This document shows, one piece after another, positions 43,600-53,100 of a stretch of DNA of 64,000 nt. This DNA comes from Microbacterium lemovicicum (GTDB lineage Bacteria > Actinomycetota > Actinomycetes > Actinomycetales > Microbacteriaceae), in the NCBI RefSeq assembly GCF_003991875.1, contig NZ_CP031423.1:2728001-2792000 (forward strand), written 5' to 3'. A program made the translations under genes and the position numbers. How positions within the stretch are numbered: the stretch's first letter is position 1; each line of letters starts with the position of its first letter. The notes below the pieces were generated by a model that worked only from the letters and a program-made list of their open reading frames with translations, did not search any database and had not been told where the DNA came from.

Positions 43600-43983
43600 A
43601 TGGATCGCACACACGTGAGCGCCGCCGCCCGGGCATGGGTCGCGGCCTACGAGAAGGCCTGGGCCTCGAACGACGAGGCCGACATCCGCGCGCTGTTCAC
43701 CGACGACGGCGAGTACCGCACCGAGCCCTGGTCGGCGGCGTGGGAGGGTGCCGACGCCATCGTCGCCGGCTGGCTGTCGCACGCCGACGAGCCGGGCGAC
43801 TACTCCTTCGCGTACGACCTCGCGGGCCTCGACGGCGACCGGGTGTTCGTCGAAGGCCGCACGGTCTACGCCGCCACCGACTCCGAGTCGGAACGCGACT
43901 ACCGCAACCTGTGGGTGATCGACCTCGCGCCCGACGGCCGGGCGCGCTCGTTCACCGAGTGGTACATGCGCCGGCGCGATTGA
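43600..43983 (+). CDS. SnoaL/NTF2-like protein
   Basis: 127 residues of the cone-shaped NTF2 fold: AARAWVAAYEKAWASNDEAD, IRALFTDDGEYRTEPW and the late NLWVIDLAPDGRARSFTEWY strand. The function is unassigned. ATG 43600 lies six bases after CAGACT (43588-43593). Confidence 0.85.
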   Translation: MDRTHVSAAARAWVAAYEKAWASNDEADIRALFTDDGEYRTEPWSAAWEGADAIVAGWLSHADEPGDYSFAYDLAGLDGDRVFVEGRTVYAATDSESERDYRNLWVIDLAPDGRARSFTEWYMRRRD

Positions 43984-44036
43984 CCTGGCGGGCGCGGCTC
44001 TGGCGCCGGCGGCACCGGGACTGACCGGATGCAGCG

Positions 44037-44208
44037 GCTCACGCGCCGGGCTCGACTCAAGCCTTGCAGCGACTCACGCGCAGGGCTCGACTCACGCGCC
44101 GGGCTCGACTCACGCGCCGGCTCGACTCCCGCGTTGCAGCGGCTCACGCGTCGGGCTCGGCTCACGCGCGGGCTCGGCTCAGGCAGCGGCTCAGCACTCG
44201 GCGGCGAG
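44037..44208. repeat. Degenerate 16-19 bp tandem repeat after proC
   Basis: About ten units of a CTCGACTCACGCGCCGGG type run from 44037 to 44208, with GACTCAC changed in some to GGCTCAC. It occupies most of the gap between the SnoaL gene and proC, ending at the proC stop codon. No gene is apparent in it. Confidence 0.88.
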
Positions 44209-45057
44209 TCAGGCGCCGGCGGCGAGCTCGCGCGCGCGGGCGAGCGCGGCATCGGTCGCCTCGGCGAACAGGGCGTCGAGGTGCGCGCCCTGCAGCACGG
44301 CCACGGCGCGCTCGGTGGTGCCCTTCGGGCTGGTGACGCGCCGGCGCAGCTCGGCCGCCTCCTCGCCCGACGCGTCGAGCAGGGCGGAGGCGCCGATGAA
44401 GGTCTGCTCCGCCATGAGGCGCGCCTGCTCGGGAGTGAATCCCTTGCCCACGGCGGCGCTCGCGAGCGCCTCCACGAGCAGGAAGACGTAGGCGGGCCCC
44501 GAGCCGGAGATCGTCGACAGTGGGTCGATCTGCTCCTCCGGAACCTGCAGCACCGCGCCCACCGTCTCGAACAGCCGGGTGACCATCGCGACGTCGTCGG
44601 CATCCGCGCCCGCGCCGGCGGCGAGACCCGTGACGGCCTTGCCGACGACGGCCGGGGTGTTGGGCATCGACCGCAGCACCCGTGCGCCCTCGCCGAGCAC
44701 CGACTCGAAGGTCGCGATCGTCACGCCCGCGGCCAGGCTCACCACCACGGCGCCGGGGCGGAGCGCCGGGCGGATCTCGGACAGCAGGTCGGGCACCATG
44801 GCCGGCTTCACGCCCACCAGGATGATGCCGGCGGATCCCGCGGCATCCGTGTTCCCCGAAGGCTGCTCCTCGAGGGCGACGCTCGTCACCCCGGCCAGGC
44901 CCGCCAGCGCGTCGGCCTTGGCGCGCGTGCGGTTGGTGGCGGTGATGCCGCCGGTGGGCAGCCCGGACACCACCAGCCCCTGGAGGATGGCGCCGCCCAT
45001 CGACCCCGCTCCCAGGACGGCGACGGCGGGCAGGGAACGGTCCTCGACGGTGGTCAT
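44209..45057 (-). CDS. proC: Pyrroline-5-carboxylate reductase
   Basis: 282 residues. NADPH-binding VLGAGSMGGAI at 14-24, VKPAM and SMPNTPAVVG motifs, and the C-terminal dimer/active-site segment STISGSGPAYVFLLVEAL with the AAELRRRVTSPKGTTERAV signature of ProC. It makes proline in the cytoplasm. Its last residues border the tandem repeat. ATG 45057 is six bases after TAGGAT (45064-45069, minus strand). Confidence 0.96.
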   Translation of the reverse strand: MTTVEDRSLPAVAVLGAGSMGGAILQGLVVSGLPTGGITATNRTRAKADALAGLAGVTSVALEEQPSGNTDAAGSAGIILVGVKPAMVPDLLSEIRPALRPGAVVVSLAAGVTIATFESVLGEGARVLRSMPNTPAVVGKAVTGLAAGAGADADDVAMVTRLFETVGAVLQVPEEQIDPLSTISGSGPAYVFLLVEALASAAVGKGFTPEQARLMAEQTFIGASALLDASGEEAAELRRRVTSPKGTTERAVAVLQGAHLDALFAEATDAALARARELAAGA

Positions 45058-45193
45058 CCCGTCATCCTAGAAGCCGTCGCGAGCCCGTGCCGGGACGCGC
45101 TCGCGGGTCCGTGAGCCGCACGGGCGTGCGGTCTATAGTCGGGAGGGCACGGAGCGGCGGCGCTCCGGAGGGCACAACGGGAGGCACCTCGCA

Positions 45194-46306
45194 ATGACCC
45201 TGTTCGATGGCATCACGGCTCGGATCGTCGAGACGTCCCGGCTGGGCGTCGGCATCCTCGAGCGCGCGGGCGACGACTCCTCGACACCCGCCGAGCGCAC
45301 GGTGGTGCTGGTGCACGGCAACGTCTCCTCCTCTCTCTTCTGGCAGGAGCTCATGCAGGACCTCCCGTCCGACATCCGGGTGATCGCGGTCGACCTCCGC
45401 GGCTTCGGCGCGACCGAGCACTCCCCCATCGATGCGACGCGGGGGCTGCGCGACTTCAGCGACGACCTCCACGCGACCCTCGAGGAGCTCGGGCTCGACG
45501 CCGTCCACCTCGTCGGCTGGTCGATGGGCGGCGGCGTGATCATGCAGTACGCCCTCGACCACCCCGTTCTCTCCCTCACCCTGCAGGCGCCCGTCTCGCC
45601 CTACGGCTTCGGCGGCACGCGTCGCGACGGCTCACGCCTCACCGACGACGACGCGGGCACGGGCGGCGGCGGTGCGAACCCCGACTTCGTGCAGCGGCTG
45701 AACGACCACGACACCACCGACGAGGCGCCGACGTCGCCGCGCAGCGTCTTCCGGGCCGCGTACGTCGCGGCCGGCTACACCAGCGAGCACGAGGATGTCT
45801 GGGTCGACTCGATGCTCACCACGTCCACGGCCGAGGGCAACTACCCCGGCGACGGCGTCCCGAGCGAGAACTGGCCGGGCTTCGCCGCCGGGACGATCGG
45901 CGTGCTCAACACGATGGCGCCGCGGTACCACGACGTGTCGGCGATCGTCGAGCTCGAACGCAAGCCCCCGATCCTCTGGATCCACGGCACCGATGACGCG
46001 ATCGTCTCCGACGGGTCGTTCTTCGATCTCAACCACCTCGGCGCCCTCGGCGTGGTGCCAGAGTGGCCCGGCGACGAGATCGCGCCCGCCCAGCCGATGG
46101 TCTCCCAGACCCGCGACGTCCTCGGCGCCTACACCGACGCCGGCGGCGCCGTCACGGAGATCACGCTGGAGGGCGTCGGCCACGCCCCGCACCTGGAGCG
46201 TCCGGCGGAGTTCCGCCAGGCACTGCTCTCGGTGATCGGCTACCTCGGCACGCCGGTGGACCCGGCACCGCCGACCGAGGCGATCATCCTGCGCTCCGCA
46301 GACTGA
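45194..46306 (+). CDS. Alpha/beta hydrolase
   Basis: 370 residues. VLVHGNVSSS supplies the oxyanion loop, the nucleophile elbow is GWSMGG with Ser110, Asp is likely in WIHGTDDAIVSD and His in GVGHAPHLERP. The substrate is unknown. GGGAGG precedes ATG 45194 by eight bases. TATAGT at 45132-45137 suggests a leader of about 50 bases. Its final 12 codons are the first unit of a 40-bp tandem repeat. Confidence 0.9.
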   Translation: MTLFDGITARIVETSRLGVGILERAGDDSSTPAERTVVLVHGNVSSSLFWQELMQDLPSDIRVIAVDLRGFGATEHSPIDATRGLRDFSDDLHATLEELGLDAVHLVGWSMGGGVIMQYALDHPVLSLTLQAPVSPYGFGGTRRDGSRLTDDDAGTGGGGANPDFVQRLNDHDTTDEAPTSPRSVFRAAYVAAGYTSEHEDVWVDSMLTTSTAEGNYPGDGVPSENWPGFAAGTIGVLNTMAPRYHDVSAIVELERKPPILWIHGTDDAIVSDGSFFDLNHLGALGVVPEWPGDEIAPAQPMVSQTRDVLGAYTDAGGAVTEITLEGVGHAPHLERPAEFRQALLSVIGYLGTPVDPAPPTEAIILRSAD

Positions 46307-46390
46307 CCCGCCGACCGAGGCGATCATCCTGCGCTCCGCAGACTGACCCGCCGACCGAGGCGATCATCCTGCGCTCCGCAGACTGACCCG
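46271..46390 (+). repeat. 40-bp tandem repeat, three perfect copies
   Basis: Units 46271-46310, 46311-46350 and 46351-46390 are identical apart from the last few bases of unit 3. Unit 1 codes for the C-terminal TEAIILRSAD and includes the TGA stop; units 2 and 3 are untranslated copies of that end. It lies before the CDF gene. Confidence 0.95.
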
Positions 46391-46435
46391 TCAACCGCGG
46401 GATCCGCGGACCCCGCGCGTCAATAGACTGCGGGC

Positions 46436-47401
46436 ATGAGTGCATCCGGCGGCAACAAGGCGATCATCGCGGCCTTCTCGGCGAACATGGGCATCGCCCT
46501 GGCGAAATTCATCGCGTGGTTCGTATCGGGCTCCGCCTCGATGCTCGCCGAGGCGATCCACTCCGTCGCCGACTCCGGCAACCAGCTCCTCCTGCTGCTG
46601 GGCGGCCGCAAGGCCCGCAAGGCGGCCGACCGCGAGCATCCGTTCGGTCACGGGCGCGAGCGCTACGTCTACGCGTTCGTGGTGGCGATCATCCTCTTCT
46701 CGGTCGGCGGTCTCTTCTCCATCTACGAGGGCGTCGACAAGGTCACGCACCCGCACGAGCTGGAGAACGCCTGGCTGCCCATCACGGTGCTCGTCATCGC
46801 GATCGGGCTGGAGAGCTTCTCGCTGCGCACCGCGGTCAAGGAGAGCAATCACATCCGCGAGAAGGGCCAGTCGTGGGTGTCGTTCGTGCGGCGCGCCAAG
46901 GCTCCCGAACTTCCGGTCGTGCTCCTGGAGGACGTCGCCGCCCTCACCGGCCTCGTCTTCGCCCTCCTCGGCGTCGGCCTGACGGTGCTGACCGGCAACC
47001 CGCTCTGGGACGCGGTCGGCACGCTCGCCATCGGCACGCTGCTGATCCTCGTCGCGATCATCCTGGGCATCGAGACCAAGAGCCTCCTCGTCGGCGAGGG
47101 TGCCACCCCCGGCGACTTCGACCGCATCGTCGCCGCGATCGAGGCGGGCCCGGAGGTGGAGACGCTCATCCACATCAAGACCCTCTACCTCGGACCCGAT
47201 GAGCTGCTGGTGGCGGCGAAGATCGCCCTCCCCGCCGATCGGACCCTCGCCCAGGCTTCGGCCGACATCGACGCCGTCGAGGGTCGCATCCGCGCCGGCG
47301 TGCCGATCGCGCGCGTCATCTACCTCGAACCGGATGTGTACCGACCGGATGCCCCGGCACCAGCGGCCCCCGGGTCGCCGGCACGGACGACGGCCTCCTG
47401 A
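46436..47401 (+). CDS. Cation diffusion facilitator (CDF) transporter
   Basis: 321 residues with five to six membrane helices and a C-terminal cytoplasmic domain. The metal site HSxxDxxN is at 42-49 (HSVADSGN) and the second at LEDVAALTG. CDF proteins export Zn, Fe, Co or Mn; the metal is unclear and the His-Asp pairs fit Zn or Fe. ATG 46436 is six bases after TAGACT (46424-46429). The next gene starts four bases on. Confidence 0.9.
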   Translation: MSASGGNKAIIAAFSANMGIALAKFIAWFVSGSASMLAEAIHSVADSGNQLLLLLGGRKARKAADREHPFGHGRERYVYAFVVAIILFSVGGLFSIYEGVDKVTHPHELENAWLPITVLVIAIGLESFSLRTAVKESNHIREKGQSWVSFVRRAKAPELPVVLLEDVAALTGLVFALLGVGLTVLTGNPLWDAVGTLAIGTLLILVAIILGIETKSLLVGEGATPGDFDRIVAAIEAGPEVETLIHIKTLYLGPDELLVAAKIALPADRTLAQASADIDAVEGRIRAGVPIARVIYLEPDVYRPDAPAPAAPGSPARTTAS

Positions 47402-47405
47402 CGCC

Positions 47406-48335
47406 ATGGAGTACTGCACCTTCACCGAGCCCCAGCAGGGCTTCACCTACGGCGACCAGCTCGCCTTCGCCCAGGCGACCGAGCGGGTCGGCTTCGACGG
47501 CTTCTTCCGCTCGGACCACTACATGCGGATGGGTCCCGGCGACCCGCTCCCCGGTCCGACAGACGCGTGGACGACGCTCGCAGGGCTGGCACGCGAGACC
47601 TCGCGGATCCGCCTCGGGACGCTCGTCTCCTCGGCCACCCACCGGCTCCCCGCCCTGCTCGCGATCCAGGTCGCCCAGGTCGACGAGATGTCCGGCGGAC
47701 GCGTCGAGCTGGGCCTCGGCACCGGCTGGTTCGCCGAGGAGCACCGCGCCTACGGCATCCCGTTCCCTGAGCGGCGCTTCGGACCGTTCGAGGAGCAGCT
47801 GCAGATCGTCACGGGCCTGTGGTCCACGCCGATCGGCGAGACCTTCGACTTCGCCGGCGAGCACTACACGCTCGCGGGTGCCCCCGCGCTGCCGAAGCCG
47901 GTGCAGGAGCGCGTGCCGATCATCATCGGCGGCGCCGGCCCGAAGCGCACGCCGGAGCTGGCCGCGCGCTTCGCGACCGAGTTCAACATCGGCTTCCAGC
48001 CGGAGGAGAAGATCGCCGACCGCTTCGCCAACGTCCGGGCGGCGTGCGAGCGCGCCGGACGCGACCCCGGGACGCTGAAGCTGTCCGTCGCGCTGCCGAC
48101 GCTGGCCGGCGCCGACGAGGGCGACCTCCGCCGCCGCGCGGAGGCGATCGGCAAGAACCCCGACGAGGTGCGCAACGGCGTCGACATCGTGGGCGGCCCC
48201 GAGGAGATCGCCGAGAAGGTGCAGCGCCTGGTCGACCTCGGCGCCGACCGCGTCTACTTCCAGCTCATGGACATGCGCGACGTCGGGCAGGTGGAGTTCC
48301 TCGGCACCGAGGTGCTTCCGCTCCTCCCCCGCTGA
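47406..48335 (+). CDS. LLM-class F420-dependent oxidoreductase
   Basis: 309 residues, luciferase-like TIM barrel: FDGFFRSDHYMRMGPGDP, IRLGTLVSSATHRLPALLA, MSGGRVELGLGTGWFAEEH and PIIIGGAGPKRTPELAARFA. This form is close to the TIGR03560 group of F420-dependent enzymes. The substrate is unknown. It follows the CDF gene by four bases and is likely cotranscribed. Confidence 0.89.
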   Translation: MEYCTFTEPQQGFTYGDQLAFAQATERVGFDGFFRSDHYMRMGPGDPLPGPTDAWTTLAGLARETSRIRLGTLVSSATHRLPALLAIQVAQVDEMSGGRVELGLGTGWFAEEHRAYGIPFPERRFGPFEEQLQIVTGLWSTPIGETFDFAGEHYTLAGAPALPKPVQERVPIIIGGAGPKRTPELAARFATEFNIGFQPEEKIADRFANVRAACERAGRDPGTLKLSVALPTLAGADEGDLRRRAEAIGKNPDEVRNGVDIVGGPEEIAEKVQRLVDLGADRVYFQLMDMRDVGQVEFLGTEVLPLLPR

Positions 48336-48349
48336 CGACGGGCCCGGGT

Positions 48350-48817
48350 TCAGCGCCGCGCGAGGAAGAAGTCGCGCAGCAGGGCCTCCGACTCCGGCGC
48401 GCACACTCCGCCGACGACCTCCGCGCGCGTCGGCAGACGCCGGTCGCGCACCACGTCGTAGAGTGAGCCGGCCGCGCCGGCCTTGTCGTCCCAGGCCCCC
48501 AGCACGAGGCGTGAGATGCGCGCCTGCAGAAGGGCGCCGGCGCACATGAGGCACGGCTCGAGCGTGACGACGAGGGTGCTCCCCGCGAGGTTCCAGGAGC
48601 CGAGGGATGCCGCGGCCTCCCGCAGCGCGACGACCTCCGCGTGCGCGGTCGGATCATGGGTGGCTTCGCGCAGGTTGCGGCCCTCCCCGATGACGGTGCC
48701 CGCAGCATCCGTCACCACCGCCCCCACGGGGATGTCGCCCTCCGCACCGGCAACCGCGGCCAGCTGCAGCGCGCGCCGCATCGCGGTCAGGTCGTCGGCG
48801 GCGGTGGGCAGGCTCAC
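48350..48817 (-). CDS. tadA: tRNA-specific adenosine deaminase
   Basis: 155 residues with the zinc-dependent deaminase motif HAE (59-61) and PCLMC (Cys89, Cys92 in LEPCLMCAGALLQAR). TadA converts A34 to inosine in tRNA-Arg. The start GTG 48817 is chosen because TACCGT (48824-48829, minus strand) lies six bases before it and because it begins the family fold; upstream in-frame codons are spurious. It is divergent from upp over 63 bp. Confidence 0.93.
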   Translation of the reverse strand: MSLPTAADDLTAMRRALQLAAVAGAEGDIPVGAVVTDAAGTVIGEGRNLREATHDPTAHAEVVALREAAASLGSWNLAGSTLVVTLEPCLMCAGALLQARISRLVLGAWDDKAGAAGSLYDVVRDRRLPTRAEVVGGVCAPESEALLRDFFLARR

Positions 48818-48880
48818 GTCCTCACGGTACTGCGCACCCGCGCCCGGGGCGATCGGGGCGGCACCCGATAGCCTGGGGTC

Positions 48881-49513
48881 ATGCGCGTCCACGTGGCCGA
48901 CCACCCTCTCATCACTCACAAGCTCACGGTGATGCGCGATCAGCGCACGCCGTCGCCGGTGTTCCGCCAGCTGACCGAGGAGCTCGTCACGCTGCTCGCG
49001 TACGAGGCGACCCGGAACGTGCGCGTGACGCCGGTCGAGATCCAGACTCCGGTCACCTCGACCATCGGCGTGCGCATCGGCGATCCGCGCCCGCTCGTGG
49101 TGCCGATCCTGCGCGCGGGCCTCGGCATGCTCGACGGCATGGTCAAGCTGCTGCCGAGCGCCGAGGTCGGCTTCCTCGGCATGGCGCGCAACGAGGAGAC
49201 CCTCGAGCCGACGACCTACGCGGAGCGCCTGCCCGAAGACCTCAGCGACCGGGAGTGCTTCGTGCTCGACCCGATGCTCGCCACGGGCGGCTCGCTCGGC
49301 GCGGCGATGGACTTCCTCTTCCGCCGGGGTGCCAAGGACGTGACGGCGATCTGCCTGCTCGCGGCTCCCGAGGGCGTGGCCGCCATCGAGAAGCAGGTCG
49401 AGGGTCGCGACGTCACGCTCGTCCTCGGCGCGCTCGATGAGCGGCTCAACGAGAAGGGCTACATCGTGCCCGGACTCGGCGACGCCGGCGATCGCCTCTA
49501 CGGCACGGTCTGA
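48881..49513 (+). CDS. upp: Uracil phosphoribosyltransferase
   Basis: 210 residues. [19 protein letters not shown] is the family loop, and the PRPP site is [20 protein letters not shown]; the C-terminal [17 protein letters not shown] binds uracil. It makes UMP from uracil. ATG 48881 is six bases after TAGCCT (48869-48874), so leaderless. Confidence 0.97.
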   Translation: MRVHVADHPLITHKLTVMRDQRTPSPVFRQLTEELVTLLAYEATRNVRVTPVEIQTPVTSTIGVRIGDPRPLVVPILRAGLGMLDGMVKLLPSAEVGFLGMARNEETLEPTTYAERLPEDLSDRECFVLDPMLATGGSLGAAMDFLFRRGAKDVTAICLLAAPEGVAAIEKQVEGRDVTLVLGALDERLNEKGYIVPGLGDAGDRLYGTV

Positions 49514-49610
49514 CCTCGTCCGCCCGTCGACCCCTCAGGGCGGCGGCACGTCGTGCTGCCCGGCGATCGGCGCTCTGCGCAGCGGAGACGTCGCCGGAAA
49601 GACAGGGGGC

Positions 49611-49644
49611 CGCGGCATCCACCCCTCGCCGAGTGGATGCCGCG
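49611..49644 (+). terminator. Hairpin with GCGGCATCC arms after upp
   Basis: CGCGGCATCCAC (49611-49622) pairs with GTGGATGCCGCG (49633-49644) around a 10-base loop, about 100 bp after upp. Between 49514 and 49737 I see no gene. Confidence 0.6.
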
Positions 49645-49737
49645 ACCTGCGCTGTGAGGCGCGACGCCAGGTTATGTCGGCTCGAGAACATTCTCCGAAG
49701 GGGTTGACAGCACCGGGACGGATCTCTACGCCGGAGG

Positions 49738-50064
49738 TCAGTCGTCGGGGTCGATGAGCGGGTCGATCGGCTGACGGCGCCCGGTCTCCTGCTCCCAGAA
49801 TTCGAGCTGCTGCGTGAGGGCCTTGGCGAGCTCGAAGACCTGCTCGGGAGGGATGCGGATGCGGCTGACGACGCGCGCCGGCACGACCGTGCGCGCCTCG
49901 CCCGTCTGCGCATCGAGCTGCTCACGGGGCGGCTGGGCGAGCGCGACGAAATCCATCACGAAGACGGTGGGCGTGTGCCAGACGTTGGCGAAGTCTGCGT
50001 AGGCCCCGCCGATGAGATCGGGGGGCAGGTCGATCTCGAACTGCCGCTGGGCGTCATCGGCCAT
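49738..50064 (-). CDS. DUF3467 protein
   Basis: 108 residues matching DUF3467: FEIDLPPDLIGGAYADFANVWHTPTVFVMDFVAL, then RVVSRIRIPPEQVFELAKAL and QQLEFWEQETGR. Function unknown. ATG 50064 has TTGGAG five bases upstream; TAGACT about 24 bases further back suggests a short leader. Confidence 0.88.
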   Translation of the reverse strand: MADDAQRQFEIDLPPDLIGGAYADFANVWHTPTVFVMDFVALAQPPREQLDAQTGEARTVVPARVVSRIRIPPEQVFELAKALTQQLEFWEQETGRRQPIDPLIDPDD

Positions 50065-50131
50065 GGGGCTCCAATCGTCCGCGCAAGTCTACGTCGGCGC
50101 TGACGCCGCCCTCCGGGCGCCTGTGGACAGA

Positions 50132-53100
50132 TCAGGCCGCCGGCGCCTCCACGAGGGTGGCGAAGCCGCTGAGGCGGGCGACGCCCTCCGGCGTGCGCGG
50201 GAGGTCGTCGAGGAGACCCGGGGAGTAGACGACGTACGCCGCCTGCATCGCCCGCGACAGCGCGACGTTGATGCGGTTGCGCAGGAGCAGGAACTCCAGC
50301 CCGCGCGGCGCATCGCGACCGGATGACGCGGCGAGCGAGACGATCGCGACCACGGCCTCCCGCCCCTGGAACTTGTCGACGGTGCCGACCTGCACGTCGC
50401 CGAAGCCGGCGGCCGTCAAAGCCGCCTCGACCTCGACCTGCTGGGCGTTGTAGGGCGTGACCACGATGACGTCGGACGGGCGGAGCGGGCGCGGCGACAG
50501 GAGGGTCGCGGCATCCCCCACTCCCCCGTCGCTGCCCGTCCACGAGCGTCCGACGAGGTCGGTGACGAGCCGGACGACCTCGGCGGCCTCCTCGGGCGAT
50601 GAGGTGGCGTTGCCGCGGTGCGCGATGGGCCGGACGTGGACGCCGGCGCGCACGCCCTCCAGCGTGCGGAGGGCCGTCGACGGATGGGCGGCGAGGCGCC
50701 CCTCGTACGACAGGTGGGAGACCGGCTCGGCCACCGCAGGGTGCATGCGCCGGGTGCGCGCGAGGAAGTAGCCGTACTCCGCGGGCAGCACCTCGGCGCC
50801 GTCCATGATCCATCCCAGCGCCGATGTGTCGACCGGCTCCGGATGGGTCCCCTGGCTGACCTGCGGAAGCTGCTGCGGGTCGCCGAGCAGCAGCAGTCGT
50901 CGTGCGGCGAGCGAGACGGCGATGGTGGAGGCGAGGGAGAACTGTCCGGCCTCGTCGATGACGAGGAGGTCCAGGCTGCCCCGCGGGATGCGGCCCTGGT
51001 GGCTGAAGTCCCACGCGGTGCCGCCGACGACGAAGCCGTCGGTCTGGTGCTCGGCCGTGAAGGCGGCGACGCCGTTCTTCGGGATGATCGTGAAGCGGTG
51101 CGGCAGGGAGGGATCCTTGGGCGCCTTGCCCACCTGCACGGGCGGGACGCCCGCCTCGATGACACGGTCGAGCAAGTGCTCGACCGTGGCGTGCCCCTGG
51201 GCCACGACGCCGACCTTGAAGCCCCGCTCCTGCACGAGACGGGCGATCACGTGGGAGCCGACGTACGTCTTGCCGGTGCCGGGAGGCCCCTGCACGGCGA
51301 GGTAGCTGTGATCGAGATCGGCCACGCTGCGCGCGATCGCCGATGCCTCGTCGGAGGGATCCGCCGGAGCGAGGGCGCCCGACAGAGTGCGCGGCGGCAG
51401 GCGGCGCAGCAGATCGGTGGCGGGATCCCGCGGCAGCGGCTGCGACGGCTCCGGCGGGAGCAGCGCGGCGCCGTCGTCGCGGGCGCCGGCGGACCGCGTC
51501 TCGAGGACGGTCTGCGCCCACGCCTCGATGGCCGACTGCTGGTTGCCCGCCCGGGGCGGCGCCGCCGGCGTCAGCGCGAGGGGCAGCTCCTGCCAGGTGA
51601 ACCCCTCGACGGAGAGCTCCTCGATGATCGCCCCGTCGTCGAGCACCTCGACCACGCGCACCCACTTCGCGGTGTGGATCCACCGCGGGCGGGTCTCCGA
51701 CGGGAAGGGGGCCGGCAGCTCGTAGAGCGCGAACGGCTCGACGCCTTCGCTCAGCCGCGTGCCGGGCGACAGCTCGCCCCGCAGCTCGACACGACGCCGC
51801 TCCCGGCCGCTGCCCTCCGGCAGGTGCCAGTCCTCGATGACCCGGGAGCGGGCCGGATCGACCACCACGACGTCGCGGTTGTCCTCCCAGATGGAGATCG
51901 GCTCGCGCAGGCGGAGGAAATGCGTCGCCCAGAAGGACTTCGCCTCGCGGGGGTAGTAGTCGATCGCCGCGGCGCCGAGGCGCAGCGCGGTCGCATCGGA
52001 GGCGCTCGTGCTCTTCGCCTCGTCGACCTCGTCCGCGTAGGCGCGGAGCTGTACGGCGAGCGGGGAGTCCTGGTAGCCACCCTCTTCCGGCTCGCGCTCG
52101 GCGGACGGGCGGAGGCCCGCCTCCCGGGCGCGATCGACGAGCCAATCGCGCAGCCGCCGGGTGGAGACGCAGTCGTAGCGGTTGTAGTCGGCCAGGTCGT
52201 CGAGGATCTCCTGAGCCGCCGCGGCATCCCCCGCGTCGGCGTGCTCGCGCGCCTCGACGTAGCGGACGATCGAGTCGTCGCCCTTCTGCACATCGGAGGT
52301 GCGGACCTCGGCGCCCATGTAGAGGGGCTCGAGCTTCTTGATCGAGTACGACCGCGATCCCACGCGCAGCGCGCGCCGCACGATCGGGTACAGGTCGACG
52401 AAGACACCGTCGCGCAGCAGCTGGTCGACGTCGGCTTCGCGCACGCCGTACTTCGCCGCCATGGCCAGCAGGTGCGTCGGCTCGTAGGGGGCGTAGTGGT
52501 AGATGTGCATGCCCGGGCTCTTCTCGCGGCGACGGGCGACCATGTCGAGGAAGCGCTCGAGAGCGGCGCGCTCCTCGTCGAAGTCGTGCGCCCACAGCGC
52601 GCCGTAGCGCTCGGCCATGTCGACCCAGCCGAAGAGGTAGTCGATGCCCCAGGAGCTCGCATCGCCCTCGGTGTAGAGCGGGTCTCCCTCGAAGTCGAAG
52701 AAGAGGTCGCCGTGATCGGGCCTCGGGAGCGCGGCCAGGGCGCGCGGCTCCACCACCTCGAACGTCGGGACGACGGGGATGCCGGGGTCGTCCGAGACGG
52801 CGGGCACACCCGCGGGGCTGTCGAGCTGTAGGCGCGCCTGGGTGCGCAGCGACGCGAACGTGTCGGCGCCGACTCCGGCGGGCTGCGCCTCCGCGGCGGC
52901 CAGATCGTCGATGGTGCGGATGCCGGCCGTCTGCAGCCGCACGCGCTGCACCGGTCGCATGCCCGCCACGAGGAGCAGGTCGCGATGGGAGATGACCTCG
53001 ACCTCGCACGTGGCGCACCGGCCGCAGGCGATGACGTCGAGGTCGCCGCGCGGATCGCCCCACGCGATCGCCTCGCCGGCCGCGCCCGAGGGCACGGCAC

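Noticed and set aside
44037..44208. Possible CRISPR array
   Set aside because: Units are 16-19 bp, contiguous and degenerate, with no spacers and no cas genes.
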